Source of the DNA: Channallabes apus
Taxonomy: Eukaryota; Chordata; Actinopteri; Siluriformes; Clariidae
Direction: 5' to 3'
DNA length: 64,000 nucleotides
NCBI GenBank assembly: GCA_030522415.1
Contig: CM060108.1
Span: forward strand, 54,042,452 to 54,106,451
Shown here: positions 9,701 to 20,281 of the stretch, piece by piece
Layout: each line of letters opens with the position of its first letter
Numbering within the stretch: the stretch's first letter is position 1
The notes under the pieces: model-generated
Seen by the model: the letters and a program-made list of their open reading frames with translations, nothing else
Told to the model about the DNA's origin: nothing
Database searches by the model: none
Program-made: the position numbers and the translations under genes

Positions 9701-9704
9701 GTAG

Positions 9705-10014
9705 GGTTCATCATGATTCACCCCGAGTCTTTGTTAATTTTTTTGCTGGTCCTCGCGGAAGCTTGCAGACCTTGCAGAACGCGGAATGTTAAAGAAACGT
9801 CGCGGGCAATCGCGGAAACTCATGGAGATGAGTCAGGCCACATAGGTGAGATAGGGGTATTAGGCACCGTGATCCGCCTCGAGTGACCGCCCGACGGTCC
9901 AAAAAGATCCGCAAGGTCCGCGAGCTTCCGCATGTTGAACATGTTTAATATTTTTGCGTGGTAAAATGAAAACGTAACCATGACACCAAAACTCGCACTG
10001 AATAATGATGAACC
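9705..10014. mobile_element. MITE-like repeat with inverted ends
   Basis: The left end GGTTCATCATGATTCA is matched in reverse at the right end (GAATAATGATGAACC). A second inverted pair lies inside: GCGGAAGCTTGCAGACCTTG near 9757-9776 against the reverse strand of 9912-9937. No target duplication was found, partly because the retrovirus sits against its left edge. Family not recognised. Confidence 0.45.
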
Positions 10015-11215
10015 GCATTTATGGCCCCGCGTACAGTAGGTGAGTTAGGGGGATTAAACCTCCACTCTGTCATCTCATCGTATTCATTCCATAAGTGCGC
10101 TATACAACCCCAACAACTGACATACTTCACATTGTTTCTGAAGCTGGTGAAGAGTGTTATCAGCTGTTTGTCCATCAACTATGATTATACACCCAGTTCG
10201 TTTCACCGCCACTACAGTTTACATGAAAATATTAGCGACAGTTTGGTGATTTAATTTATATATTTGTCTATTATGGCATGTTATTGATAAGTTAACCCAT
10301 GTCGAAATAAACGCTATTAAAATAATTTAGTGCAATGTTTAATTTGCATAGAAAGTGCCATCTTAACGCTGTCATGAAAAAGGAGCCAAAAATCGATACC
10401 TGAGCAACCGATGTCAGCTAATTCAGGACCTTCACTGTAGACAGTGCCTTGTAACGTCGGACGTAAGAGGCAGCGACTTAAGAAGACTCCTAAGAGACTG
10501 TTCGAGAAATACACTTAGAAAAGTTATCACTTAACGTAAAATATATCGTAAGAGTCTTCTTAGCGCGCGAATAGGGTGCGTTATCGAGAAACCGAGCCCT
10601 GGTCATTCAGTTCATTCAGGTCATCAGCTGACTTGATTTTGTTGCCACATAACATTGCTGAGTCTAGACCTGAGCAACTGAAGTAACCCCAGATCATAAC
10701 ACTGTCTAGAGAGGCTTGTACAGTGACCACTATGCAAGATGGGTGCATCACTTGATTGCCTTCTTACTCTAATGCGCCCATTGCTCTGGCTCATTCTGGA
10801 CTCATCAGGTCACACTTTATGCTCCCCAGCAAACTGAAGACTTCTTTCTTTTCAATTGGTAACCACTGATAAGTAATTTTCTTAAGGCTAGACTAATTGC
10901 TAGCTGATTAGTTCCAATCCACCGAGTTTGCATGGTGAGTGTGGAAACGCTCTTACTTCAATTATTAAACACAACCATGAGTACTACTTTTTTATACAAT
11001 TTGATTTAATGAACAGTTTAAGTTAACTCCCATTACAATAATTCCCCTTCCGACCACATTTATTCCTGGAAGATAACCAACATCCTTCCAGGTTTTAATA
11101 ATGCATTTTACATTTCTTAACTCAATTTAAGCAGTTTCAACAATCTCTTTAGTAGTTTTCTTTGCTAGATGCAGAGAGAATGATTTGATGCATTTTTCCA
11201 TGACCACAGGATACA
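10015..11215. other. No gene recognised
   Basis: No coding sequence with family features, no RNA gene and no clear transposon end. Short open frames on both strands look random. Confidence 0.5.
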
Positions 11216-11420
11216 TCTTCTGACATGGTTGTTTACAAAATGAGAAGCTCCTCACTGCATGACTTGGGGATAAATAACTTGTTGCAGCTGAACCATATAC
11301 AGTTAATCACTGTAATAATCAATCATCCAATGGAGAGATCTTACCTATTTGCATCCAGGCAGGGTATAATTTTTAACAATGCTCAGCTATATTGTCTCTG
11401 GAAAGACAAAACAAAACAAC
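11216..11420 (-). repeat. Ghost zinc-finger cassette, intron segment
   Basis: Homologous to the intron of zinc-finger gene A (22990-23215) and to 39290 onward and 44950-45090. Shared phrases include CCAATGGAGAGATCTTACCT and CTATTTGC. This copy belongs with the first-exon remnant at 11.85-12.05 kb, but no finger exon lies downstream. Confidence 0.65.
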
Positions 11421-11853
11421 AAAAAAACAATAAAATTGTTAAACTTTGGAAAAAGAAGATTGATGGACTTGAAATGGAAACATAATTGTTTTAGGCCACA
11501 AGATTAATAGATTATAAAACTAAATTTAAATGTGTATTTATATATAATTCCAACCACAGCTGAACAGAGGTCTGATTCTGTTTTTCTTTCCTTCTGATTA
11601 ATTATCTTAAAGTTATTTTCAGGACCCAGATTTTGACAAATAGCAAATTAAAACTAACCTAAATAACTAAACCACCTTACTAAGAACCAGAGAAGTAAAT
11701 TATAAAATGGATTTGTTAGCAGTTACAATCTTGATTGACTTTTCAAAAGACCAGTTTATCAGCACTACACACAGATGAAAATAAACCAGAGATCAATATA
11801 GCTCAAGGCAGTATTGGGTTGTTGTTTTTTTACCCAGTCTGACTTTAACTTAC

Positions 11854-12050
11854 CTCAGGACCAGTGAATTTATCCTCTCCAAATGCTGTTAATAATTTAA
11901 CTCGTGTCAGTCTCTAAAATTGCAGATAGAAACAGTTACATGTACAGTAGAGATGGTTTTAGTTCGGCTGGATAACTACCAGTCCAAGTGGCACAACGTC
12001 TTCAGCTCTTCTTCTCCTTTGTCTTATACTGGGGTGTCTTACTGCCACCT
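11854..12050 (-). pseudogene. Orphan first exon of a zinc-finger cassette
   Basis: Matches the non-coding first exons of genes A, B and C: a splice donor (CTGAG then GTAAGT on the minus strand), an AGAGATGGTTTTAG block and a TCTTCAGCTCTTCTTCTCC block, with CTGCCACCTTCTGGATTGG further upstream. A decayed finger-gene 3' flank is present at about 13050, but on the wrong side to belong to this exon, so this looks like a promoter/exon remnant whose finger exon was lost. Exon boundary on the donor side is clear; the other side is approximate. Confidence 0.6.
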
Positions 12051-12059
12051 TCTGGATTG

Positions 12060-13463
12060 GTTGATGATCCATTTCATTTCTTGAGATGGATGCAGAAGAA
12101 ATGCCAGCAAGTTGCTATCAGGTTCTCAAACAGTTCAACCTATTGACCTTGAAAACAAGTTATAGTTTGCACTGCGTGTAACACAGGTAGCCTGTGAAAT
12201 GTGTTTTTCAGTACACTGAGAATCAATTATGGGGTACAAGTACACGAGAGCACCTGGAGGCATTCAAACAAGTGGCAACAGCGAATGAAATCTTCATATC
12301 CTTAATGATGACATGGTCATAAGTAAATAAATCTTTCAGTCTGTTCCGGTGTTTTCTGCATACCACAGCGGGTGTTTTACTATTTGCCTATAGCCTGGCC
12401 TCTTTGCAGTTATGTTTAAAAGTTTGTACCCTACTTTTCAAGGTTCAAAGAACTTTATTTATCCCAGAGGATAATTGCTTAAATTTAATGTGTTTTTGTG
12501 TAAGAACATATTTTAAAAACATTTATCTTAGCAGGCCACAGTATTAAGCAAGTGCAAATTCAATTCAAACTTTTATATAGCACCAAACAACTACTAGGTA
12601 GAATCAGGTTGGTGCTGAACAAAATGCAATGTGCAATTTACAGTAATAATATAAACATGTGAACAATACTAAGTAACCCTAATCAATAGCTTGTAGCATC
12701 AATAACTTGAAGTAATAATTTCCGGTATGATTTTATTAGTCACTTACATCATTGTGAAGGAAATTCGGGTAATTATTATTACACACAAAAGAAAATTTTC
12801 TTTTTGGCTTGATTTCTGTTCATTAAATGATGACACAGTGAATAAAGGTTACTTGTTGTATTCTTTCACATGGTAGGTAAAAGGGTTTGAAATGTAAAAC
12901 TGTAGGCAGTTGTCCAAAACACCGATGAGTCTAGTTCCCAAGTTGCTGTGTAAAATGATTATGTTATCAGACTCTCAGGGATTAGGATAATAGTTCACAA
13001 GTTTATTGTGAATGGGCTTATTAATATTAAAACAATGGGATTACATTTTCTTTGCACAAATGAATTGGACATCTCTCACCTACACAACATTCTGATTTTA
13101 CAGCAGATGTTTACTGGACAATTTCCAATAAATCTCTGGTGTGCAGGTCTTTAATCCAACATAGGGAAATCAAGCCTAGTTATTGTTTGTATTAGGCTTG
13201 GCTAACAGCATATTGTCCCTAAATGATATCCAGTGATGTTTGATGCCAAGTCAGGTCTATAAGTATGTAATGAGCAGAATATTGTAGATACCCTGAGTTA
13301 CACAAAAATTAGCTCTTTATCTTATGTGCTGGTGTTGCGTTAAAACCCGCGGAGGAAAAAGTGTGAAAAAAATAAAATAAAATAATAAGAAGAAGAAGAA
13401 TAAAAACGGGGAACCGAAAAAAACTAAACAATCAATATTTACGAAATATAAATAAGTTTATGT
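12060..13463. other. Decayed non-coding sequence with cassette 3'-flank remnant
   Basis: Mostly without recognisable content. At 13056-13100 the phrase CTCACCTACACAACATTCTG matches the sequence just downstream of genes A (20190) and B (42360), so this is the 3' flank of a lost finger gene. 12930-13010 resembles 48610-48700. The sequence after 13340 is A-rich. Confidence 0.5.
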
Positions 13464-15086
13464 CTACATTAAAAATCTGCCATGTGGCTGCACTACTGTA
13501 CAAGTATTCTGACATTGCCATAATTTTGGGGCTTTGTAAGAAAAAGCTCTGCCACCAGCTGTAGTTTTCATAATACGCGGTACTGACAAGCAGCCTGCAT
13601 CCTTTGATCGAAGTAGGCGTGGCGGATCGTAAGACACTAGCAGTTCGCTCAGATACTGCGGCGCGAGACCATTTAATGCTTTATATGTCAAGAGTCTAAT
13701 TTTAAAATCAATGCGAAATTTCACAGGGAGCCAATGCAGTGAAGATAGGATAGGGGTGATGTGCTCATATCTTCTGGTTCTAGTGAGGACTCTCGCTGCT
13801 GCATTCTGGACTAGCTGAAGCTTGTTTATGCACCTACTGTAACTAAACAACCAGACAATAAGGCATTACAATAGTCCAACCTAGAGGTGATAAAAGCATG
13901 AACTAGTTTTTCTGCATCGTTTAGCGACAGTATATTTCTTATCTTGGCGATATTTATGAGGTGAAAGAATGCTATCCTGGTGATATTATCTACATGAACT
14001 TCAAATGAAAGGCTGGAATCTATAATCAAGCCGAGGTCTTTTACTGTTGCACTTGATGGAACAGAAAGGCGTCTAAAGTTACGGTGTGATCTAAGATTTT
14101 ACTCCTAGCTGTATGCGGTCCTATGACTAGAACTTCTGTCTTATCCGGATTAAGCAGAAGGAATTTAATTAGCATCCAATTTCTTATGTCCTGCACACAT
14201 TACTCAACTTTACTAAGCTGGTTTTTCTCATCAGGTTTTGCTGATTGTTATTTTATTGCACAGTTATTTCAGACATATAACTGTGTCGTCAGCATAACAA
14301 TGAAAACTAATACCATGCTTACGGATTATGTTGCCCAGAAGGAAGCATGTAAAGGGAAAAAAGCAGTGGGCCTAAAACTGAACCCTGCGGAATGCCAAAC
14401 TCCACTAGAGAACATGCAGAATAATCACCATTTAAGTCTACATAATGATAACGATTGGTCAAATAGGATCTGAGCCTGGAGAGGGCTGTACCCTTAATTC
14501 CTACTACATTTTCTAATCTGTGAAGAAGAATAGCATGATCAATAGTGTCAAAAGCTGCACTGAGGTCAAGTAATACAAGCATAGTTACACAACCCTGATC
14601 AGAGGCCAATAGGAGGTAATTTACTACTTTAACGAGTGCTGTTTCTGTGCTGTGATGAGGCCTAAATCCTGACTGATACAATTCATGTATGCCATTTCTA
14701 TGTAGATATGAGTATAGCTGCTCCGCTACTATCTTTTCCAGAATCTTAGAGATAAAGGGGAGGATTGATATTGGCCTGTAATTGGACAGCTGACAGAGGT
14801 CGAGGTCAGGTTTCTTCATTATTGGTTTGATAACTGCTCATTTAAAAGATTTTGGAACATAACCAATGCTGAGTGAGGAATTAATTATTCTCAACAGCGG
14901 TTCTGTTATCACTGGTACTATCTGTTTAAGAAAATGTGACGGTATAGGATCTAATATACAGGTTGATGAATTTGCAGAAGAGATGAGTGAAATTAGTTCA
15001 TTCTCCTCAAGGGGAGTAAAGTATTCTAGGTTCCAATCTGACATGGCTAGGTTAACATCTGTATCAATTATATTGTTCGGTTTCAA
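13464..15086 (-). pseudogene. LINE reverse transcriptase
   Basis: Polymerase of the LINE, copying its RNA at a nicked genomic target. Visible blocks: N-terminal fingers (DPIPSHFLKQIV), [30 protein letters not shown], motif [14 protein letters not shown], motif [14 protein letters not shown], then a frameshift, with YADD recoverable in another frame at 14285-14296, and the C-terminal thumb [17 protein letters not shown]. The finger block and the palm are separated by a stop near 14830; the thumb is split near 13830. Catalytic residues can be seen but the frame is broken in at least three places. Confidence 0.85.
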
Positions 15087-15187
15087 AGCCTCAATTTTAT
15101 CTCTGATATTTACAATTTTATTATTATCACTATTGCATGATGGTGTTGTGGAGATTTCTGTAGTGGTCTTATTTCTGGTTAATTTGG

Positions 15188-15730
15188 CTACGGTATTAAA
15201 AATTTACACTCTAATTTCCGAGCAGTCTGTTTTAAAGTGCGCGTGTGATCGTTATACCAGGGAGCGAGTTTCTTATCTCTAATAATTTTTCTTTTAGCTG
15301 GAGCTACATTAACTAAGGTACAACGAAATGTCGACTCTAAATACTCAGTCGCCTGATCGAGTTCTGTGGGGTCAGACGGTGACCTAATCGAAGTTGGTAA
15401 CTCTGGGAGATTACTGATAAAACTCTGTGTGGTAGTTGATGTGAATGTACGTTTAATACGGTAGCGCGGTGCTGTGCGTACATTATCACTGTGACACACT
15501 TGAATTGAGACAAGATAGTGATCTGAGATAATTTCAGACAGTGGAAATGTGAATAAATTTATTATACTTAATCCGAAGAATATTATTAAGTCTAATGTGT
15601 GACCTGCTTTATGAGTGGGTCCTACTACACACTGATTTACGCCTACAGAGTCCAGTATGGACATTAATGCAGTTCTCAGAGGGTCTTCTGGATTCTCAAA
15701 ATGAATATTCAAATCTCCAGCAATTAACAC
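15188..15730 (-). pseudogene. LINE apurinic/apyrimidinic-type endonuclease, C-terminal part
   Basis: Endonuclease that nicks target DNA to prime reverse transcription. GDLNIHFENP carries the metal-site Asp/Asn, THKAGHTLDLI the central block and SDHYLVSI the Asp-His catalytic pair. The N-terminal endonuclease strands (LTGRGGGVAVIHND type) are in frames upstream near 15900-16050 with breaks. The domain runs on into a linker that should join the polymerase but is interrupted around 15130-15190. Confidence 0.82.
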
Positions 15731-16309
15731 TTTGTCTACAGAAACGACCAGGTCTGAGATGAAATCTGCAAATTCACTAAGAAATTCAGAATACGGCCCT
15801 GGAGGTCTGTAAATTATAATTAGTGGAATCGACTGAGCTGAATTAATATACTTAAATACACTTATGTTACTATAAAGAATTGCGAATGAATTACATTTCT
15901 TTCCGTGTTTTTGTACGATAGATAGATTATCATTATGAATAACTGCGACGCCTCCTCCTCTACCAGTTAACCGAGGCTGGTGTATGTAGCTGTATCCAGG
16001 AGGACTAGCTTCATTTAGAGCTACATACTCGTACTGTTTAACCCATGTTTCAGGTCAGAGGTGCCGGCTACGCATTCAGTATGATCCGAGTTTGTGGACT
16101 TTATGTTAATTAAATTATTAAAACAGACTTTCTGAGTCTTTCTACATTTTTGCTTAGATCGGGGAACAGACACAGTCTCAATATGGTGAACCCTGAGTGA
16201 CGACTCTATGCAGCTAGCAGACAGTTGGTTTAGCCTGTCTGTCTGCTCCCTGGCCTGGGCTCTGGATTGTCACAGATTAACTAGACCTCTATTGAGACTA
16301 TGAGTTATA

Positions 16310-17156
16310 CTACTGGAAATAAGAGCCTTCTCGAGTGGGATGGACTCCGTCCCGCCCTAACAGGCCAGCTTTGCCCTCAAAGGTCTTCCAATTATTGATG
16401 AAGCCCACATTGTTTTCGGAGCACCACCTGGACATCCAGCGGTTCAGCGACCATAACCTGCTGTAAGCTACGTCGCCACGTCTCATTGGGATGGGACCAG
16501 AACATATCATTGGACATCACCTTCGCTAATTTAAACACCTCTGTAAAGTTACTCTTACTAACCTCTGACTGACGAAGGCGTATATCATTAGCTCCAGCAT
16601 GTACCACTATCTTAGAGAACCTGTGCTGTCCTAGAGCCCTAAGATTACCTGCTATGTCCGGTGCTCTGGCCCCCTGGGATACACCTAACCACTGCCGCTG
16701 GCGCCCCTAAAGGTCTAGCTAATTTCACGTGCCTCAGTATAGAGTCTCCTATAACCAGATCTCTTTCAGGTTTCTCAGCGGGTGGAGCACTGAGGAGAGC
16801 AAACCTGTTGGACATGTGAAGCGCAGAGGAGGTGTGCTAGCCTTAGCGTTAGCTTTGGCTGAACGAGTATGCCGCCGAGTCGTCACCCACTCGCCCCGCT
16901 GTGAGGGCTCTAATGCCGGAGTCGGGGGCTGATTATCTCCACATGTGGCACCCATACTGTCCGCTACAGGAATAACGCTGCTCTCACACTCTCTAACTCT
17001 CTCTAAAGTCTGGATGCGCTCCTCTAACGCTGATATCTTCTCCGTCAGAGCGCTAACTAACACACACCTATCACAAATAAAATTATCACTAATGACGAAG
17101 GAAGAATGTCTAAACATCCTGCACTCTACATACTGAATGAGCTGAATGGTAGACAT
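16310..17156 (-). pseudogene. LINE ORF1: zinc-knuckle, coiled coil, SGNH esterase
   Basis: ORF1 starts MSTIQLIQYVEC and has two CxxC pairs (a zinc-binding fold), then a predicted coiled coil (LTEKISALEERIQTLERV), then an SGNH/GDSL-hydrolase domain: VVHAGANDIRL is block III with the catalytic-site Asn, and GVHPTREG is the His block. ORF1 esterases are known in CR1/L2-clade LINEs; their role is thought to involve membrane or RNP binding. The frame is broken near 16750 and 16600. A better-preserved copy is at 35.5-36.4 kb. Confidence 0.8.
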
Positions 17157-17394
17157 GATAACGTACCTCGTTGCAGCTTTAGTTGTTTGGAGCTGAATTC
17201 CGTTTGTTGTTCTTAGAAGAGGAAACTTGTGCGTTCTCCAAAAATCGCAGAAAAAAGGTGAAGCCGAATAGTATGAAGATGTAATAGCTAGTTGCTATTA
17301 ATATTATTATTGTATAAATGAAAAAGCTATGTAATTTAAACGCTGATACAAACGTGAAACTTTTGCGGCAACGATACAAAAACAGGAAGCTACA

Positions 17395-17831
17395 TCCTGA
17401 TGAGACAAAAGTTCTAGTCATAGGACCACAAGCAGCTAGAAGCAAGCTTTTTGATCATACTGTAACTTTATATGGCCTTTCTGTTCCAAGTGCCACAGTA
17501 AAATACCTTCGTGTGATTATAGATTCCAGCCTTTCATTTGAAGCACATGTAGATAATATTACCTGGATAGCATTCTTTCACCTCAGAAATATTGCCAAGA
17601 TAAGAAATATATTGTCACCAAATGATGCAGAAAAACTAGTTCATGCTTTTATCACCTCTAGGTTTGATTATTGTAATGCATTACTGTCTGGTTGTTCAAC
17701 AAGGTGCATAAGTAAGCTTCAGTTAGTCCAGAATGCAGCAGCGAGAGTCCTCACTAGAACCAGAAGATATGACCACATCACCCCTTTCTTATCCACATTG
17801 CATTGGCTTCCTGTGAAATTTCGCATCGATT
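17395..17831 (+). mobile_element. L2/CR1-like LINE fragment, head-to-head with previous copy
   Basis: A 5'-truncated copy encoding the polymerase C-terminus (PDETKVLVIGPQAARSKL to [13 protein letters not shown]) in one open frame. It starts exactly where the minus-strand LINE's 5' UTR ends. Both copies include the same polymerase region, so this is not a twin-priming inversion of one insertion. A TTAA-target transposon cuts it off at 17832. Confidence 0.82.
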
Positions 17832-17835
17832 TTAA

Positions 17836-19348
17836 AGTGCCACTATTATGCTTTTTCAAATATTTTCTTTCATGCGGTGTGTCATGTAGCTGTATGTGAA
17901 CATAAACTATCTGCACTATCTGTGATGCTGACAGTGCACGAGAAATGAAGTTTTTGTCTTAAAAAAAAAGAAAAAAAGAATCGGCTCACATTCGCCTAAA
18001 CGAGTCGTTAGCAAATCTATTTTTACTGTCCTACTGATCCACATCACTCCATAACATATTTGCATAATGTCCGCCCACATTCTACGTCACAAACAACTTG
18101 CCCGCCCACGTTCTACGTCGTGAACAACTTGCCCGCCATCCTACAATTAACGTTACCACACTCTTGTTAATGTGACCGAGCATTCATGCCGGGTTCGCTT
18201 AAATACTTTGTTATATTAAAAGACAATAAAAAATGAGAGCACAAGAAATCGTTTTTAACTGTTTATTCTCCACCATTCACAAACTGAACTTAACACTCGT
18301 GAAGTGGCAAGGCACATGCGCTCTTCACATGTGCGGATGCATTTCTTCCCTCAGGCCTTGCACACGCGAAGTGCGCATGCGCGAGAATTTCGTGTGATCT
18401 TGTTTTTTATTGTTTTTTTTATATTACACAGTGTTGAAGCGAACCTGGCATGAATGCTTGGTCACATTAACAAGAGTGTGGTAACGTTAATTGTTATATG
18501 GCGGGCAAGTTTGCGACGTAGACCTGCCTTCAAAGGTACAGCCGGGAAAGAGCGGGGGGGTTTGGGGTTTGAGGAGTAGTAATGGTGGACCAGCCATTAT
18601 TTATTTGGACGAGAGAAGGAGAGATTGCTGTGGATAAATTTATTTCGAAGATTTTTTAACCGGATTATCTTTGACTGGACATATTCCCCGGACTTCTCAC
18701 CCTCCGTCATAGGCCGAACCATACTCGGTATACTCGGGTAACCCATTTGGACATTTTCCACTCACTCACACACATACTGTTTATTATATGTAGTTTGTTT
18801 GTTATAAATATTGTTTATATATTTGTTTGGTTGTGGTGCACCTTTTTCGTTTACTTTATTTAGTTTTGTATAATACACGTTTGCTTTATCTACTTGTTTG
18901 TGTTTGTCCTTTTTGCTCACCGGTGTTTAAACGCAACACTGACACAAAGGTAAAAGACCTCTCGATTTTTGTAGGCACAGTTAATATAAAATTAGCTGGT
19001 CGTTACACGGTAAAACTGACGCCATCTTTTCTATGTGACGGGTCAGACAGAGTTTAGTTATGGTAATGGGCGTTTCGTTTTCCGACACACGCTGTAGCGG
19101 TAGACCAATCATAAATCACCACGCCATCTGACCAATAACAGCAGTGAGGGCTCACGGAAAGGAGGGGTTTAGACAGACTGAATCTTCGAACTGCTTCATA
19201 TGAGTCGTTTACGAATCATTTAGAAATGGGATAAAATTAAATCTATTTTTGGAGAAAACTAAAGTGTTGTTTGACCTAATACATCTAAACCTGTTTTAAG
19301 AGACTCATAAAGTAATATTAGCAACCTTTAAAATGGCATATGGGCACT
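17836..19348. mobile_element. TTAA-target DNA transposon, non-autonomous
   Basis: Flanked by TTAA (17832-17835 and 19349-19352). Terminal inverted repeats begin AGTGCC and read AGTGCCMYTATTATGC-like inward (right end GCATATGGGCACT). A second, partial copy is at 41283-41511 on the opposite strand. The TTAA duplication fits piggyBac or Kolobok superfamilies; the termini do not begin CCC, which makes Kolobok-like somewhat more likely. No transposase was found. It contains a 73-bp inverted repeat (18128-18509) and a 76-codon frame of no known kind. Confidence 0.7.
18128..18509. repeat. 73-bp inverted repeat within the TTAA element
   Basis: Arms 18128-18200 and 18437-18509 match at about 68 of 73 positions, spaced by about 236 bp. 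Could be a nested MITE or the palindromic core of the host element. The partial copy at 41.3 kb includes only the flanking sequence, not this core. Confidence 0.75.
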
Positions 19349-19352
19349 TTAA

Positions 19353-20281
19353 ACATCTACATGTGAACCTCAGGACAGAAGGTCAGGAGTGACTCCTGTG
19401 TCATTGTCACCTTACACCAGTGATAGTTGATCTCCATGTGAATGATCTCTGTGTCTGAGGTTTCTTGTCCACAGACAGAGGCTTAATCATTGAAGAGGAG
19501 AAAATCTCACACAGACCAGCCTTGACTATGGTCATATCCATGGGTGATGAAACACTTTTATTTCATCATTATCTTTTTATGTAGATACAGTAAGCACTTT
19601 GGATGTTATTGCCATTAAAATCCTCTGCTAGTGGTTTCCACAAATCAATATTCAGCCCTGATTTCTCTTTCCCATTGCTCTGGTGGAGAGAATGTGAAAA
19701 TATCATGTGTTCAAGTGTGAGAAGTCTCTTTAAGGAGGATGGGTTACTTTTAGAATCAACTCCTCAACTCACCTTAGAAAGTTTTTCTTTACCATTCGGT
19801 CCTCTGGCTTGTTCACTATGTATCTACAAACAGTCCAGGGCTTCTGTAGAGCTGCTTCAGGACAATGTAACTGCTAAATAAAATGTATATAGCCATATTA
19901 CAGTATATGGGAGACATGTCAACTGGACTTCTGTCTTGTTAGGTAGAAACTTTACAATGCTGATCAAAGTAGCTTCTTTAGTTTGACTGGATAACCTCAC
20001 CTGGATGACTGAGAATCATTATAGACATAGCCACATTACATGGTGGTTACAGGTACAATATTAAAATAGCTTAATGAAAATAAAAACGTGTATAAAAAGA
20101 TAAGTAAAAACCAACAACTGCTCTTAAATGTGTTTATTTTAAAGTGTTTTTAGTAACATATCCCATGTAAAAAATGAATTGAACAGATCTCACCTACAGA
20201 ACATTATGATTTTATAGTGAGTCCAAACGGGTGTTTTATTTACTCTTAGGTATTTCATGACATTATTGAGAAAAAAAAGGT
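19353..20281. other. Non-coding flank of gene A
   Basis: 19780-19885 is a repeat-like segment (TTTCTTTACCATT to AATAAAAT) shared with 46110-46250 and 49230-49340, each downstream of a finger gene or ghost, so part of the duplicated cassette. 20000-20230 is the direct 3' flank of gene A and resembles 42190-42380. No further gene seen. Confidence 0.5.

Larger units (their letters stand above)
2209..9704 (+). mobile_element. Endogenous retrovirus, recent but defective (LTR-gag remnant-pol-env-LTR)
   Basis: A complete proviral frame: 433-bp LTRs beginning TG and ending CA, flanked by the 4-bp direct repeat GTAG (2209-2212 and 9701-9704). The LTRs differ at one site only (C at 2366, A at 9421), so insertion was recent. 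Inside are a leader with tandem stem-loops, a short gag remnant, a 1,000-codon pol frame, a 521-codon env and a polypurine tract. Much of gag and protease is missing, and pol lacks the integrase segment carrying the first catalytic Asp. The YVDD polymerase motif, the CWIC motif in the surface subunit and the CX6CC motif in the transmembrane subunit point to a class I (gamma/epsilon-like) retrovirus; that placement is inference. Confidence 0.95.
13464..17394 (-). mobile_element. L2/CR1-like LINE, nearly full length
   Basis: The most complete copy of the window's main LINE family. In order from its 5' end (high coordinates): 5' UTR from 17394, ORF1 (about 17156-16310), endonuclease (15730-15188), reverse transcriptase (15086-13464). 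The family 3' UTR is missing, so it is truncated at its 3' end. Frameshifts and stops occur throughout. Its 5' end abuts a second copy in opposite orientation with no spacer. Confidence 0.88.

Noticed and set aside
18827..19057. 76-codon frame inside the TTAA element
   Set aside because: Hydrophobic start from T-rich sequence, no family match; not supported as a gene.
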